Shown: positions 8,144 through 16,297 of the stretch, piece by piece
How positions within the stretch are numbered: position 1 is the first letter of the stretch
How the letters are laid out: each line of letters begins with the position of its first letter
Assembly (NCBI GenBank): GCA_017479985.1
Contig: JAFVBL010000033.1
Span: 1-57,052 of the forward strand
Direction: 5' to 3'
Length of the DNA stretch: 57,052 bases
Origin: Alphaproteobacteria bacterium
Lineage (GTDB): Bacteria > Pseudomonadota > Alphaproteobacteria > RF32 > CAG-239
The notes under the pieces: model-generated
The model's database searches: none
Seen by the model: the letters and a program-made list of their open reading frames with translations, nothing else
What the model was told of the DNA's origin: nothing
Position numbers and translations under genes: made by a program

Positions 8144-11100
8144 ATGGCAAATTATAAAAGCCTTTACGATCATGAGCATGAAGAAGCAATTGCTATCTAT
8201 TGTGCAAAGAATAATGTTGAATTTGATGAAGCAAACGCATACGATGTGGTGCTTGAAACATTTAAGAATAATCCAATCAAATACACTCATAAAGACAAAG
8301 AAACAGGCGAAGAAAAAGAATATGATAAAACACAACGTGTTGCTCGGCAAATTGAATTTCAGCCAAAAACTATCGCACGAATTGCAGCGAAAGCGGAAGT
8401 ATATAAAAAACGTTTTGCTGCAGAGTTCTATGCAAAAAATATTGAAAAAGCTAAAAAAGACAGAGCACCGAGTTTGGATAAACTGGTCGATAATTTGTAT
8501 CTGCTGAATATTGTTGATGGACAAAGTTATTTGGCTTTTGTAAATAATTTAATGCAGATTGTTTATTCGCGAGACAATGAAATCCCTGAAGATGACAAAA
8601 CTTGCATGATCTTCAACGGCGTTCCACGCAATGGTAAATCAGCAACGGCGAAAGCTATCTGCGAAGTTGAAACTCAATTTGGAAATGTATACAGAGCCGG
8701 CTCTCCAAAAATTTTAAGTGCGCAACATGCTGAACGTGTATATCAGAGCCACCTTAATTCTTTTGATGAAATAAAATCATCAGATATTGTTCGTGAAGAT
8801 GTGTTAAGTCTTATTAACGGCGGTGAAAGAGAACTGGATCCGAAAAATAAAAAGCAATATATACAGCGTGTCAACACCAACCTTATTTTTACCTCAAATG
8901 ACCAACTTAATCTTATCCAACGGCGCATATCATTGATTAAGTTCGGAAATAGGTTGAATGGGCGACCGCTTGGGGAGGGCACGCTAAAAAACATCATAAC
9001 CGAAATTATGAATTCATTACCGGATTTTAGTCATTACTACGATATATATAACATTGTTTCAAAGTATAACGAAAACAGAGTAAATCCCCAAGCTGTCGAT
9101 GATGTAATAAGTTTTATGTATTCTAAGTTTGGATTTGTAAAAGAAACAGACGATGTTACATTAACGGCAGAAATAATTTTTTCTCCTCATGATGTATACG
9201 AACATATCAGAGGCCAAAATATTAAACAAATGGTTATATCAGAGCGCAAAGATTCTATCAGAACATTCTTACGCTTATTGGCGGAAAGAGGTATTGTTGA
9301 TGAAATCAAATATCCTAAATGCACAACAACTAGTTATAAAGTTAACGGGGCTAATTTTTTAAAAATTGTTACGGAATTTCAGAAAATAAATACAAAAGAC
9401 GAGGTAAACACAAAAATCACGAAGCAGGAACTTAGGGATTTATTGGCTCCTTATTTTGAGCCAACGTTACCTGAGGATTATGTGCCGCTCACCAAAATTA
9501 AGTTACCGGAAGTTATTATTACACCGCCTCCGGCTAAATTATTGGCTTTGCCGAGTCCGGAGTATTTTAATAAAAACAGCGGTGAAAAAGATATGAAAAA
9601 TGGCAATGCAGCTAACGCGAAAAGCAGTAATGTAACTGATGCAAAAAGCGCTAGTGTAGCAGAAATTAAAAATAGTGTCACAAGCACAATCAAAGAACTG
9701 TCGATTGATTTGGAAACTTATTCCGATGTGGATATTAAGCAGAACGGTGTTTATAAATACGCTGACAGCTCAAATTTTGACATTTTGCTGTTTGCCTATT
9801 CGGTCAACAGCGGAGATGTTAAAGTGGTTGATTTAGCGTCAGGCGAAAAAATTCCTGAAGATGTATTAAAGGCTTTGACCGATGATACAGTAATCAAGTG
9901 GGCTTTTAATGCTAATTTTGAGCGTGTCTGTTTGTCGGTATGGCTGAAAAAATATTATCCGCAATATTTTAAGGGGTATCAGTCAGATGAAAAAGCGTTG
10001 CAAAATTACCTTTCCCCGACTTCGTGGCGGTGTTCTATGGTCTGGTCAAATTATGTCGGGTTGCCGCATAGTTTGGATGCTGTCGGAAAAGAACTTAATC
10101 TGACCGACAAAAAAATGAAGGAAGGCAAGGAACTTATTAAATATTTCTGCTGTCCGTGCAAGCCAACTGCCAAAAACGGAATGCGCACGCAAAACTTGCC
10201 GCAGCATAATCCTGACGACTGGGAAACATTCAAGCAATATAATAAGCGTGATGTTGAAGCGGAACTAGAAATTAAAGAACGTTTGCGCCTCACGCCTGTT
10301 CCAGAAGATGTTTGGAAACAATATGTCATAGACCAAAAAATCAATGACCGAGGCGTTAAAATTGATACGGCTTTTGTGCAAAAAGCGCAGGAAGTTGACG
10401 ATACGATCAGAGATATTAATTATGCTGAGCTGAAAAATATAACTGGACTTGATAATCCCAACAGCACGGTGCAGTTAAAAAATTGGCTGAAAACACAGGG
10501 TGTTACTACAGAAAACCTTGATAAAAAAGCAATCGAGGAGCTGTTGACACAGCATAATGAGGGCATAGTGCCGCAAGCATTAAAATTAAAGCTGCAACTG
10601 GCTAAAAGTTCGGTCAAAAAATATTCTCGTATGCAGGATATGACAACACAAGACGGACGCGCAAGAGGTTGCTTTATGTTCTATGGTGCCACTACAACCG
10701 GTCGTTGGGCAGGCCGCGGTATTCAGTTGCAAAACTTGCCGCAAAATCACTTAAAAGAACTTGATGCGGCTCGTAATGCGATTCTTAATGCCGATTATGA
10801 AGCTATGAGAGAAAAATTTATCAGCGAAGATGGCAAAACATCATATAACACACCTGATGCGTTATCGCAACTACTTCGCACTGCCATAATTCCTGATGAC
10901 GGTCATAAATTTATTGTAGCTGATTACAGTCAAATTGAGGCTAGAGTACTATCTGTTATTGCCGGTGAAGAATGGCGTCTTAAGGCTTTTGCAAACAACA
11001 AAGATATTTATTGTGAAAGCGCTTCGCATATGTTTAACAAACCTGTTGAGAAAAACGGTATCAATGGTGATCTGCGTGATAAAGGAAAAATTGCCGAATT

Positions 11101-11695
11101 AGCTCTCGGTTATGGCGGCGGTGAAAATGCTTTAATCCGTATGGGGGCTTTAGACATGGGAATCAGTGCGGAAGAATTGCCGTCGCTTGTTACACAATGG
11201 CGTGCATCCAATCCCCAAATCGTCGAATTTTGGAAAAAGTGCGATAAAGCTGCAAAAGAAGCTATCAGAAAACGCTCATATGCCGAAGTTGATAATATCC
11301 GGTTTTGGTGCCCTGAAAATATTCTATATATTGAATTACCTTCCGGTCGCTCTTTAGCTTATCGTAACCCTGAGCTCCAAAAAGATGAAAACGGATACGA
11401 TAAGATTGTTTACAGAGGCGGAAAAGATAAAAAACTACAGGAAGTCAGCACCTATGGTGCAAAACTGGTGGAAAACATCATTCAAGGCATCAGTCGGGAT
11501 ATTTTGGCTTATGCTTTGGGGAATTTAGCCGACTATAAAGTTGTGGCGCATGTTCATGATGAAGTCATTGTTGAAGTGCCGATGAATATAAAAGATGAAA
11601 CGATTTGTAATATTATGTCACAAACGCCGTCATGGATTGAGGGGCTTCTATTAAAAGCTAAAGGCTATGAGTGCCCTTACTATCAGAAACAATAA
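8144..11695 (+). CDS. SF3-type helicase / 3'-5' exonuclease / family A DNA polymerase fusion
   Basis: This 1183-residue replication protein appears to carry three enzymes. Residues about 110-300 form a superfamily 3-like helicase: Walker A GVPRNGKS (159-166), Walker B-like SFDEI (206-210), sensor-1 FTSND (249-253), then an Arg-rich RRISLIKFG. A low-complexity linker (about 475-515) leads to a DnaQ-like proofreading exonuclease with DLET (522-525), NANFE (589-593) and YNKRDVEAE (Asp703). The C-terminus is a phage-type PolA: TTTGRWAGRGIQLQNLPQ near 851, motif A VADYSQIEAR (Asp927), motif B RDKGKIAELALGYG, motif C HVHDEV (1138-1140). Phages usually encode the helicase and polymerase parts separately, so the fusion is unusual. 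All polymerase motifs look intact. It is probably the replisome of an integrated element. Confidence 0.9.
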   Translation: MANYKSLYDHEHEEAIAIYCAKNNVEFDEANAYDVVLETFKNNPIKYTHKDKETGEEKEYDKTQRVARQIEFQPKTIARIAAKAEVYKKRFAAEFYAKNIEKAKKDRAPSLDKLVDNLYLLNIVDGQSYLAFVNNLMQIVYSRDNEIPEDDKTCMIFNGVPRNGKSATAKAICEVETQFGNVYRAGSPKILSAQHAERVYQSHLNSFDEIKSSDIVREDVLSLINGGERELDPKNKKQYIQRVNTNLIFTSNDQLNLIQRRISLIKFGNRLNGRPLGEGTLKNIITEIMNSLPDFSHYYDIYNIVSKYNENRVNPQAVDDVISFMYSKFGFVKETDDVTLTAEIIFSPHDVYEHIRGQNIKQMVISERKDSIRTFLRLLAERGIVDEIKYPKCTTTSYKVNGANFLKIVTEFQKINTKDEVNTKITKQELRDLLAPYFEPTLPEDYVPLTKIKLPEVIITPPPAKLLALPSPEYFNKNSGEKDMKNGNAANAKSSNVTDAKSASVAEIKNSVTSTIKELSIDLETYSDVDIKQNGVYKYADSSNFDILLFAYSVNSGDVKVVDLASGEKIPEDVLKALTDDTVIKWAFNANFERVCLSVWLKKYYPQYFKGYQSDEKALQNYLSPTSWRCSMVWSNYVGLPHSLDAVGKELNLTDKKMKEGKELIKYFCCPCKPTAKNGMRTQNLPQHNPDDWETFKQYNKRDVEAELEIKERLRLTPVPEDVWKQYVIDQKINDRGVKIDTAFVQKAQEVDDTIRDINYAELKNITGLDNPNSTVQLKNWLKTQGVTTENLDKKAIEELLTQHNEGIVPQALKLKLQLAKSSVKKYSRMQDMTTQDGRARGCFMFYGATTTGRWAGRGIQLQNLPQNHLKELDAARNAILNADYEAMREKFISEDGKTSYNTPDALSQLLRTAIIPDDGHKFIVADYSQIEARVLSVIAGEEWRLKAFANNKDIYCESASHMFNKPVEKNGINGDLRDKGKIAELALGYGGGENALIRMGALDMGISAEELPSLVTQWRASNPQIVEFWKKCDKAAKEAIRKRSYAEVDNIRFWCPENILYIELPSGRSLAYRNPELQKDENGYDKIVYRGGKDKKLQEVSTYGAKLVENIIQGISRDILAYALGNLADYKVVAHVHDEVIVEVPMNIKDETICNIMSQTPSWIEGLLLKAKGYECPYYQKQ

Positions 11696-11712
11696 AACTG
11701 ACTCATAAGAAA

Positions 11713-11790
11713 ACCCTATATGCATCTGATTCGTTTTTGCGATAAATGGCTAAGCAGAGGTTGAATTCGTGCATATAGGGCTGTTTTAGG
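11713..11790 (+). terminator. Inverted repeat behind the polymerase gene
   Basis: CCCTATATGCA (about 11714-11724) pairs with TGCATATAGGG (about 11773-11783), followed by CTGTTTT. The 48-nt loop is long for a simple terminator. The position directly behind the polymerase stop and between convergent genes still favours transcription termination; an element-specific DNA site is the alternative. Confidence 0.5.
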
Positions 11791-11805
11791 AGCTTTAGGG
11801 AAATC

Positions 11806-12081
11806 CTATTTCTTAAACAAGTCGGAGTGCGAGCCGATATGGACAGCATATAAAATCAATTCAGACTTCTCTACTTTATAAATCAACAATAAATCCGGCT
11901 TAATATGACATTCGCGATAGTTTTTATAATTACCGCTTAAAGCGTGGTCACGATATTTTGCCTCTAAAGTCTTTTCTGCAAGCAAAGTATCTAAAACAAG
12001 CTTAAGTTCTGCCTTATCTTTGGCATTTTTGATTTTTTTAACTTCTGTCTTAAACGCAGAAGAAACAACCAGTTCCAACAT
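11806..12081 (-). CDS. Type II toxin, YafQ/RelE family mRNA interferase
   Basis: This predicted ribosome-dependent endoribonuclease is the toxin of a two-gene module. Visible features are a RelE/YafQ-type fold sequence with HALSG, RECHIKPDLLLIYK and the terminal GSHSDLF, where the conserved C-terminal His is part of the YafQ active site. The frame opens at 12105, but the ATG at 12081 (MLELVVSS) is preferred because it follows the antitoxin stop at 12084-12086 in a TAATAATG arrangement and gives 91 residues, normal for YafQ. It would be neutralised by the upstream DinJ-like protein. It lies inside the island, where such modules often stabilise mobile DNA. Confidence 0.88.
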   Translation of the reverse strand: MLELVVSSAFKTEVKKIKNAKDKAELKLVLDTLLAEKTLEAKYRDHALSGNYKNYRECHIKPDLLLIYKVEKSELILYAVHIGSHSDLFKK

Positions 12082-12083
12082 TA

Positions 12084-12353
12084 TTAAAGTCCCAAATCCT
12101 GCCACATTTCATCGGTATTTTTATAGCGCGTTAAGTCCTTTTTATTTTCAACATCGGCTATAACCTGCTGCAACATTTCATTTGGCTCATATTCCGGTTT
12201 CAATGTTGGCTTAAACGGTATGCCTTTATGAATAATAACTTGCATTAAAAACATACGGATTGCCTCATTCAGGCTAATCCCCAACTGATTCATGATATTT
12301 TCGGCATCTTCCTTAACCTTACTGTCTATCCGTGCTTGAATAAGTGCATTCAT
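12084..12353 (-). CDS. RelB/DinJ family antitoxin
   Basis: This 89-residue protein has an N-terminal ribbon-helix-helix (ALIQARIDSKVKEDAENIM, then LGISLNEAIRMFL), the DNA-binding and dimerisation half of DinJ/RelB antitoxins. The C-terminal part should wrap the toxin. AAGGAGA precedes the start by about 7 nt, and a strong promoter lies at 12382-12410. By family analogy the complex represses its own promoter. Confidence 0.9.
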   Translation of the reverse strand: MNALIQARIDSKVKEDAENIMNQLGISLNEAIRMFLMQVIIHKGIPFKPTLKPEYEPNEMLQQVIADVENKKDLTRYKNTDEMWQDLGL

Positions 12354-12381
12354 TTACTTTCTCCTTAAAATTACATAATTA

Positions 12382-12410
12382 AATATAATACAATATCCAT
12401 ACATTGTCAA
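12382..12410 (-). promoter_or_regulatory. Promoter of the toxin-antitoxin operon
   Basis: The minus strand carries TTGACA (12405-12410), a 17-nt spacer and TATATT (12382-12387), just upstream of the antitoxin ribosome site. The AT-rich spacer would suit RHH autoregulation, but no operator is clearly delimited. Confidence 0.75.
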
Positions 12411-12436
12411 TACACATTAAGTTATAAATTGAAAAT

Positions 12437-12757
12437 TTACCATTCATCGGCGAGCATAATTGTTAGAACACGCTTGGTTATGCTCGGATTAGCAGGGTTT
12501 TCGGAAGCATAGCATGTATTAAACCGGTCGTAATAATCGATTTTCCAAAAGATTTTATTGCCGTTATATACAAAGCTTCCGAAGTCATGTTCGCCATAAG
12601 GATCGTTGTCCGGTGTAAAATCATTAAAATCTTGCACCAACTGCAGAATATTTGCAACATCTTCGGCATCCATTGAATCAATACCGGCAGTCAAGAGTAC
12701 CTGACCACCGGTAAATGTTTTGCGAAAATTATCGTTCAGGGTTTTAATGTCGGTCAT
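12437..12757 (-). CDS. DUF3768 family protein
   Basis: This 106-residue protein has the family hallmarks LNDNFRKTFTGGQVLLTAGI, FTPDNDPYGEHDFGSF, FWKIDYYD and a terminal RVLTIMLADEW. DUF3768 proteins are known mainly from alphaproteobacterial plasmids and mobile islands, and their function is unknown. The start overlaps the upstream stop by one base (TAATG), so translation is probably coupled to the 87-residue gene before it. Confidence 0.85.
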   Translation of the reverse strand: MTDIKTLNDNFRKTFTGGQVLLTAGIDSMDAEDVANILQLVQDFNDFTPDNDPYGEHDFGSFVYNGNKIFWKIDYYDRFNTCYASENPANPSITKRVLTIMLADEW

Positions 12758-13023
12758 TATTTTGCGCTTTCAACATTTGTTTCGTTCAAAAATTCGCTAA
12801 ACCGACGCAACGCATTAATAACCGAAGAATGCGAACGCTTGCCATAGCTTGCCTTTTTGCCGGTCTTTTCATATTGAGGCATAATTTCCGGCAAATGTTG
12901 CGCCAAATGTTCATAAGATATTTTTTCTTTCCGACACAATCTATCCAACCGGCTCGGATAATCAACCGAGGTTAAAGGGCTGTAATTTTTAGCTAAAAGA
13001 TATTGTTCAAATTGCTTTTGCAT
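12757..13023 (-). CDS. Small hypothetical protein, helical, coupled to DUF3768
   Basis: This 87-residue protein is predicted helical. The frame opens at 13137, but AAAGGAA about 7 nt before the ATG at 13023 (MQKQFEQYLLAKNY) decides the start. The segment YLLAKNYSPLTSVDYPSRL and the later INALRRFSEFL recall the core-binding (SAM-like) region of tyrosine recombinases, but no catalytic domain follows. That resemblance is weak and the function is unknown. It shares an operon with DUF3768. Confidence 0.7.
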   Translation of the reverse strand: MQKQFEQYLLAKNYSPLTSVDYPSRLDRLCRKEKISYEHLAQHLPEIMPQYEKTGKKASYGKRSHSSVINALRRFSEFLNETNVESAK

Positions 13024-13063
13024 AGTGTTTTCCTTTCTAAAATTAGGGGTTAAAGTTTGAGAT

Positions 13064-13204
13064 TTAATTGTTAGCGTTGACGCTGACGATGTCGATGACC
13101 ACCGCACAACCGCGTTCTTTTTCGATATATGCTGCATCTAAGGCATCGCGATAGCTCCAGTAGATTGTCGGCATCAAAATTCCGTTTATTTTAATCTGCC
13201 ACAT
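13064..13204 (-). CDS. 46-residue small protein
   Basis: A short frame starts at ATG 13204 with a strong AAGGAGA site and encodes 46 residues, beginning MWQIKINGIL and ending VNANN. It contains YWSYRDALDAAY and a basic/acidic middle. It precedes the 87-residue gene and DUF3768 on the same strand with about 40 bp spacing, so it may be the first gene of that operon. No family is recognised. The good ribosome site is the main evidence. Confidence 0.55.
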   Translation of the reverse strand: MWQIKINGILMPTIYWSYRDALDAAYIEKERGCAVVIDIVSVNANN

Positions 13205-13474
13205 AGTATTTTCTCCTTAAAATTGAATCATTAATTATTTACATTAAATAGTATATCAGGCAAAAAACACCTTGCGAGCCCCCTAATTTACTAAAATGTG
13301 CACTTTTTTTGCTATTTTTTACGTATAGTGAATCAAAGCCTTGTTTTTAAAAGAAAAAAATAATACCAAGCCCCGTGTGTAACTTGGTGTTCATAATATT
13401 TGTGTTTAATAGTATTCTCTGTAATCTCTTTTATTAAATTGATGTTCTAAACAATTTTGTAATGCGTAGAACAG
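13205..13474. other. Intergenic region, no gene seen
   Basis: These 270 bp are AT-rich, lie between the small-gene operon and the end of the phosphatase gene, and contain no supported coding region. Both neighbours are on the minus strand. The stretch presumably holds a terminator for the phosphatase and a promoter for the small-gene operon, but neither is clear. Confidence 0.4.
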
Positions 13475-14059
13475 TTAAATAAAATCACCAATTTCCCATT
13501 TACCGTTATCAAACGATAAACTCAGTATACTTCCATTAGGTACATCAATTCCGTTTTGTCCTAAAGCTATAAGCAATTGTGTTAACATTATTCCATGAGA
13601 AGAAACTGCTAGAACTGAATATTGAGAACTTTCGGCATATTGCAACAATCCTTCAAAAACACGCTGTCTGACTTCTTTTTTGCTCTCCCCGCCGATAAAT
13701 CTCAAATTTTCATATTCCGCATCAGAACTGCGCCATTGTTGATATTTTTCGCCATATTTATTCTGAATCTCAGTATAGTGCATTCCCTCAATTTCACCTA
13801 CATTGACTTCTATAAAATGTGCATTTTCCAAAATAGGACAGTGTAAAAATTGATTGGCTAATTCTGCTGTTTGCTTTGCGCGCATCAAAGGTGAACAAAG
13901 GATAATCTCAATATTTTTATTTTGTAGTTTTTTGCCTATATCTAAAGCCTGTTGCTTGCCTAAATCGGTTAAAACAGAATCATTAGTTTGGCCTTGTGTT
14001 CGGCCGGCTAAATTATAAGTACTTTGCCCATGGCGAAAAATATAAAAAGTTTTTTTCAT
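13475..14059 (-). CDS. Histidine phosphatase (phosphoglycerate mutase-like)
   Basis: This 194-residue member of the histidine phosphatase superfamily carries the N-terminal catalytic FRHGQSTYN (RHG), NDSVLTDLGKQQA, the SPLMRAKQTAE arginine motif, and the second His in AVSSHGIML. It probably removes phosphate from a small molecule; the substrate is not readable. Its ATG overlaps the stop of the zeta-like kinase by four bases (ATGA), which indicates translational coupling. A kinase and a phosphatase produced together suggest opposing reactions on one substrate, perhaps a sugar nucleotide from the adjacent polysaccharide locus; that is inference. Confidence 0.88.
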   Translation of the reverse strand: MKKTFYIFRHGQSTYNLAGRTQGQTNDSVLTDLGKQQALDIGKKLQNKNIEIILCSPLMRAKQTAELANQFLHCPILENAHFIEVNVGEIEGMHYTEIQNKYGEKYQQWRSSDAEYENLRFIGGESKKEVRQRVFEGLLQYAESSQYSVLAVSSHGIMLTQLLIALGQNGIDVPNGSILSLSFDNGKWEIGDFI

Positions 14060-14967
14060 TTTTCAAATACCCCAGATTTAAACACCGTTGATTTTTTGAA
14101 TTCTGAAGATAATAAAAGTCCTGACTTCCGCATAAAATTTGCAAATAAGTCTTTTACGACCATTAATTCTTTTTGCGGCGCATTACGATTTTTCATCATT
14201 GATATAACATCTGTCCATTTAAGTGCCACTTCTGTCATCTCTTCCTGATTAAGCGAGCTGTTGCGCGCCTCTCGCAATTTACGTTGAATTAATAACGGCT
14301 CATTATCCATATTATTACTATCATAAAAATTGCGATGCTTTCTATTATAAATACTTATGCGATCCACCGTTTTGTACCGGCTCATATTCGCCAAAATATC
14401 CGGAAGAAGATAATATGAGTCATCATGAACTCCCAAAGTTGCCGGAAAACCGATTTCTTTTGTTATGGCTAGTTGTTCCTCTTGACGGAAGAAAATTGAA
14501 ACCTCGCTGGTATTACGATGCACGCCTAAAGCCACACACTCAATATTATAGCCATGTTCACGTGCTTGCAACAGTGTTTTCATTTTATAATCATCTGCAT
14601 CAAGCAAAATACTTTCAATTACGATATTATAGCGCTTATCAAAACAATAATCCATAAGTTTAGTCCGCGCCATACCCGCATCTTTTTTAGTTTTGAATGT
14701 ATAATTTGCACGATCATTTCTCATAATATCATCAGCTTTCGGATGCAATCGCCGTATATCATCAGTTCCGAATAATACAGGATATTCATTAAGATTTTCT
14801 TGTGCATAGCGACGAGAAGAATAACTTTTTCCTGCGCCAGATTGTCCGGTAATTAGGACAAAAGTCGGATTTTTTGAAGGTATGCAATCTTGTGTAAAAG
14901 TAGGGATAATCAATTCTTCCACCCATTTTTGATGCTCATCTGGAGATAGTAATGGAGTAAAAATCAT
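14056..14967 (-). CDS. Zeta-toxin-like P-loop kinase
   Basis: In the 303-residue reading the Walker A GQSGAGKS lies near residues 41-48. It is followed by FGTDDIRRLHP (position of the zeta catalytic Asp), VIESILLDADD, and an Arg-containing VHRNTSEVSIFFRQEEQ. This pattern matches zeta toxins, which phosphorylate UDP-N-acetylglucosamine. The frame opens at 15012, but AAGGAG 7 nt upstream of ATG 14967 (MIFTPLLSP) sets the start. The small gene upstream stops 4 bp before it and could be an epsilon-like antitoxin. The downstream phosphatase overlaps by 4 bp. A metabolic kinase rather than a toxin is possible. Confidence 0.8.
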   Translation of the reverse strand: MIFTPLLSPDEHQKWVEELIIPTFTQDCIPSKNPTFVLITGQSGAGKSYSSRRYAQENLNEYPVLFGTDDIRRLHPKADDIMRNDRANYTFKTKKDAGMARTKLMDYCFDKRYNIVIESILLDADDYKMKTLLQAREHGYNIECVALGVHRNTSEVSIFFRQEEQLAITKEIGFPATLGVHDDSYYLLPDILANMSRYKTVDRISIYNRKHRNFYDSNNMDNEPLLIQRKLREARNSSLNQEEMTEVALKWTDVISMMKNRNAPQKELMVVKDLFANFMRKSGLLLSSEFKKSTVFKSGVFEK

Positions 14968-14971
14968 ATTA

Positions 14972-15193
14972 TTACTCCTTTTCCAGATGTTGTATATATG
15001 GTATGTAAACATCCCCTACTTTTGCTAAAATAACCGATTTATCAATAAATTTCAACTCTTTTTGTAGTTGTTTGATTTTCTCACCATACTTTTGTTTCTT
15101 GTTACCGATACTTTGTTCCGATAAAACGTATAATTTTCTTATTAATGACAGAAGCACAAACTTAGCTTGCTCAATTTCATCAGAATTATTCAT
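14972..15193 (-). CDS. Small helical protein, possible partner or antitoxin of the zeta-like kinase
   Basis: This protein of about 73 residues (MNNSDEIEQAK...) is predicted almost entirely helical, with a Lys/Gln-rich central helix KQKYGEKIKQLQKELKF. The second ATG at 15193 is chosen because AAGGAGA abuts the first one (15202). It ends 4 bp before the kinase start, an arrangement like epsilon-zeta modules, and its size fits epsilon (about 90 residues). No sequence family is recognised. Confidence 0.65.
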   Translation of the reverse strand: MNNSDEIEQAKFVLLSLIRKLYVLSEQSIGNKKQKYGEKIKQLQKELKFIDKSVILAKVGDVYIPYIQHLEKE

Positions 15194-15286
15194 TTTATAC
15201 ATTCTCCTTTACATTTGTTTTCATTAAAAACCATCTGCTTTTCGATACTGAAGATATTCCTTTGTTTTTGTGGAACAAACGTGATG

Positions 15287-16297
15287 TTACGGTACTACCT
15301 TGTTTATCCAAGGAGTTTTCTTTAATAAAAGAACTATCACAATGCATATAAAGTATGTAACAAAAGGAAATATCCAACGCCAATTATTTCCGTTTATCTC
15401 TACACCAAAAACATCTGGTTCATATTCCATTATTATTCGATGAATTAAATAAACCCCTAAACTGCAAGAAGAAAGCAAAGATAAAAGTTTGGCACTAAGA
15501 TTGTTGCATAAATTTAAATACTTAAAAAACACAAATATACCACAGGCTAAAATTACGCCGCAAAAACTTTGATAAGCAAACCAAGTCCTATCTGTTGCGC
15601 CTGTAATACACGAATAATGATATGTCCAAGCATAGCGAAAAACAGACACCACTATTGCTGAAAAATAAATTAAAAATCTTTGTTTCCTAGATATATTAGT
15701 CGTTGATAATAAATATCCTAATAAAGGATATATAAGCATTGTTTCTATAGGTAAGCGAAATGCAGCTAATGAGTTAATATCCATTACCCCCCCCAATGGA
15801 ATTATTATTGAATCACACGCAAAAATAGAAATACAGATATACCAAAGGATTTTTCTATTCTCTGTTAATAGTGACAAAATAGGAAACAGTAAATATATTG
15901 AGAGAATTAAAGGGAAAAAATAATATATTTCCAATGCTTGATATCCCAAAATGGCATTTATAACGGTAGAAAAATGATAATCTGGTAAAAAAGTATTATT
16001 TTGCAGGCATTGTTTTACTAATAATAACGAACTCCAAAATAAAAACGGAATTAAAACGCGAACAAAGCGTTTTTTGAAAAATGTTTTTGTATCATATTTT
16101 TTGCGATAATCGAGTAAAGTCGCGCCAGACAGCATTAGAAAAACCGGAACAGCCCAATAGCACACAACCTCAACAATCAATGCCTGCGCCCAAGCAGAGG
16201 ACGCTTGCCAACCATGCACAAGTGCGTTATGATGCAAGAACACCACACTCAGGCAGGCTAAAATGTTTAAAACATCAAAATATTTTATTCTGGTCAT
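15287..16297 (-). CDS. Membrane acyltransferase (acyltransferase 3 family)
   Basis: This 336-residue polytopic protein has about ten hydrophobic segments. It opens with RIKYFDVLNILACLSVVFLH and HHNALVHGW, and contains VPVFLMLSGATLL and KKRFVRVLIPFLFW, as in OafA/WecH-type enzymes that O-acetylate or otherwise acylate surface sugars in the cytoplasmic membrane. The ATG overlaps the stop of the GT8 gene by 4 bp, so it belongs to the polysaccharide operon. It is probably the modifying enzyme of the glycan. Confidence 0.88.
   Translation of the reverse strand: MTRIKYFDVLNILACLSVVFLHHNALVHGWQASSAWAQALIVEVVCYWAVPVFLMLSGATLLDYRKKYDTKTFFKKRFVRVLIPFLFWSSLLLVKQCLQNNTFLPDYHFSTVINAILGYQALEIYYFFPLILSIYLLFPILSLLTENRKILWYICISIFACDSIIIPLGGVMDINSLAAFRLPIETMLIYPLLGYLLSTTNISRKQRFLIYFSAIVVSVFRYAWTYHYSCITGATDRTWFAYQSFCGVILACGIFVFFKYLNLCNNLSAKLLSLLSSCSLGVYLIHRIIMEYEPDVFGVEINGNNWRWIFPFVTYFICIVIVLLLKKTPWINKVVP

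Noticed and set aside
7994-8524. Minus-strand frame of 176 residues opposite the start of the polymerase gene
   Set aside because: Phe/Cys/Ile-rich shadow of the helicase region with no ribosome site; the plus-strand protein has clear motifs.
15195-15383. 62-residue minus-strand frame across the acyltransferase end
   Set aside because: It overlaps the acyltransferase gene in another frame and has no ribosome site.
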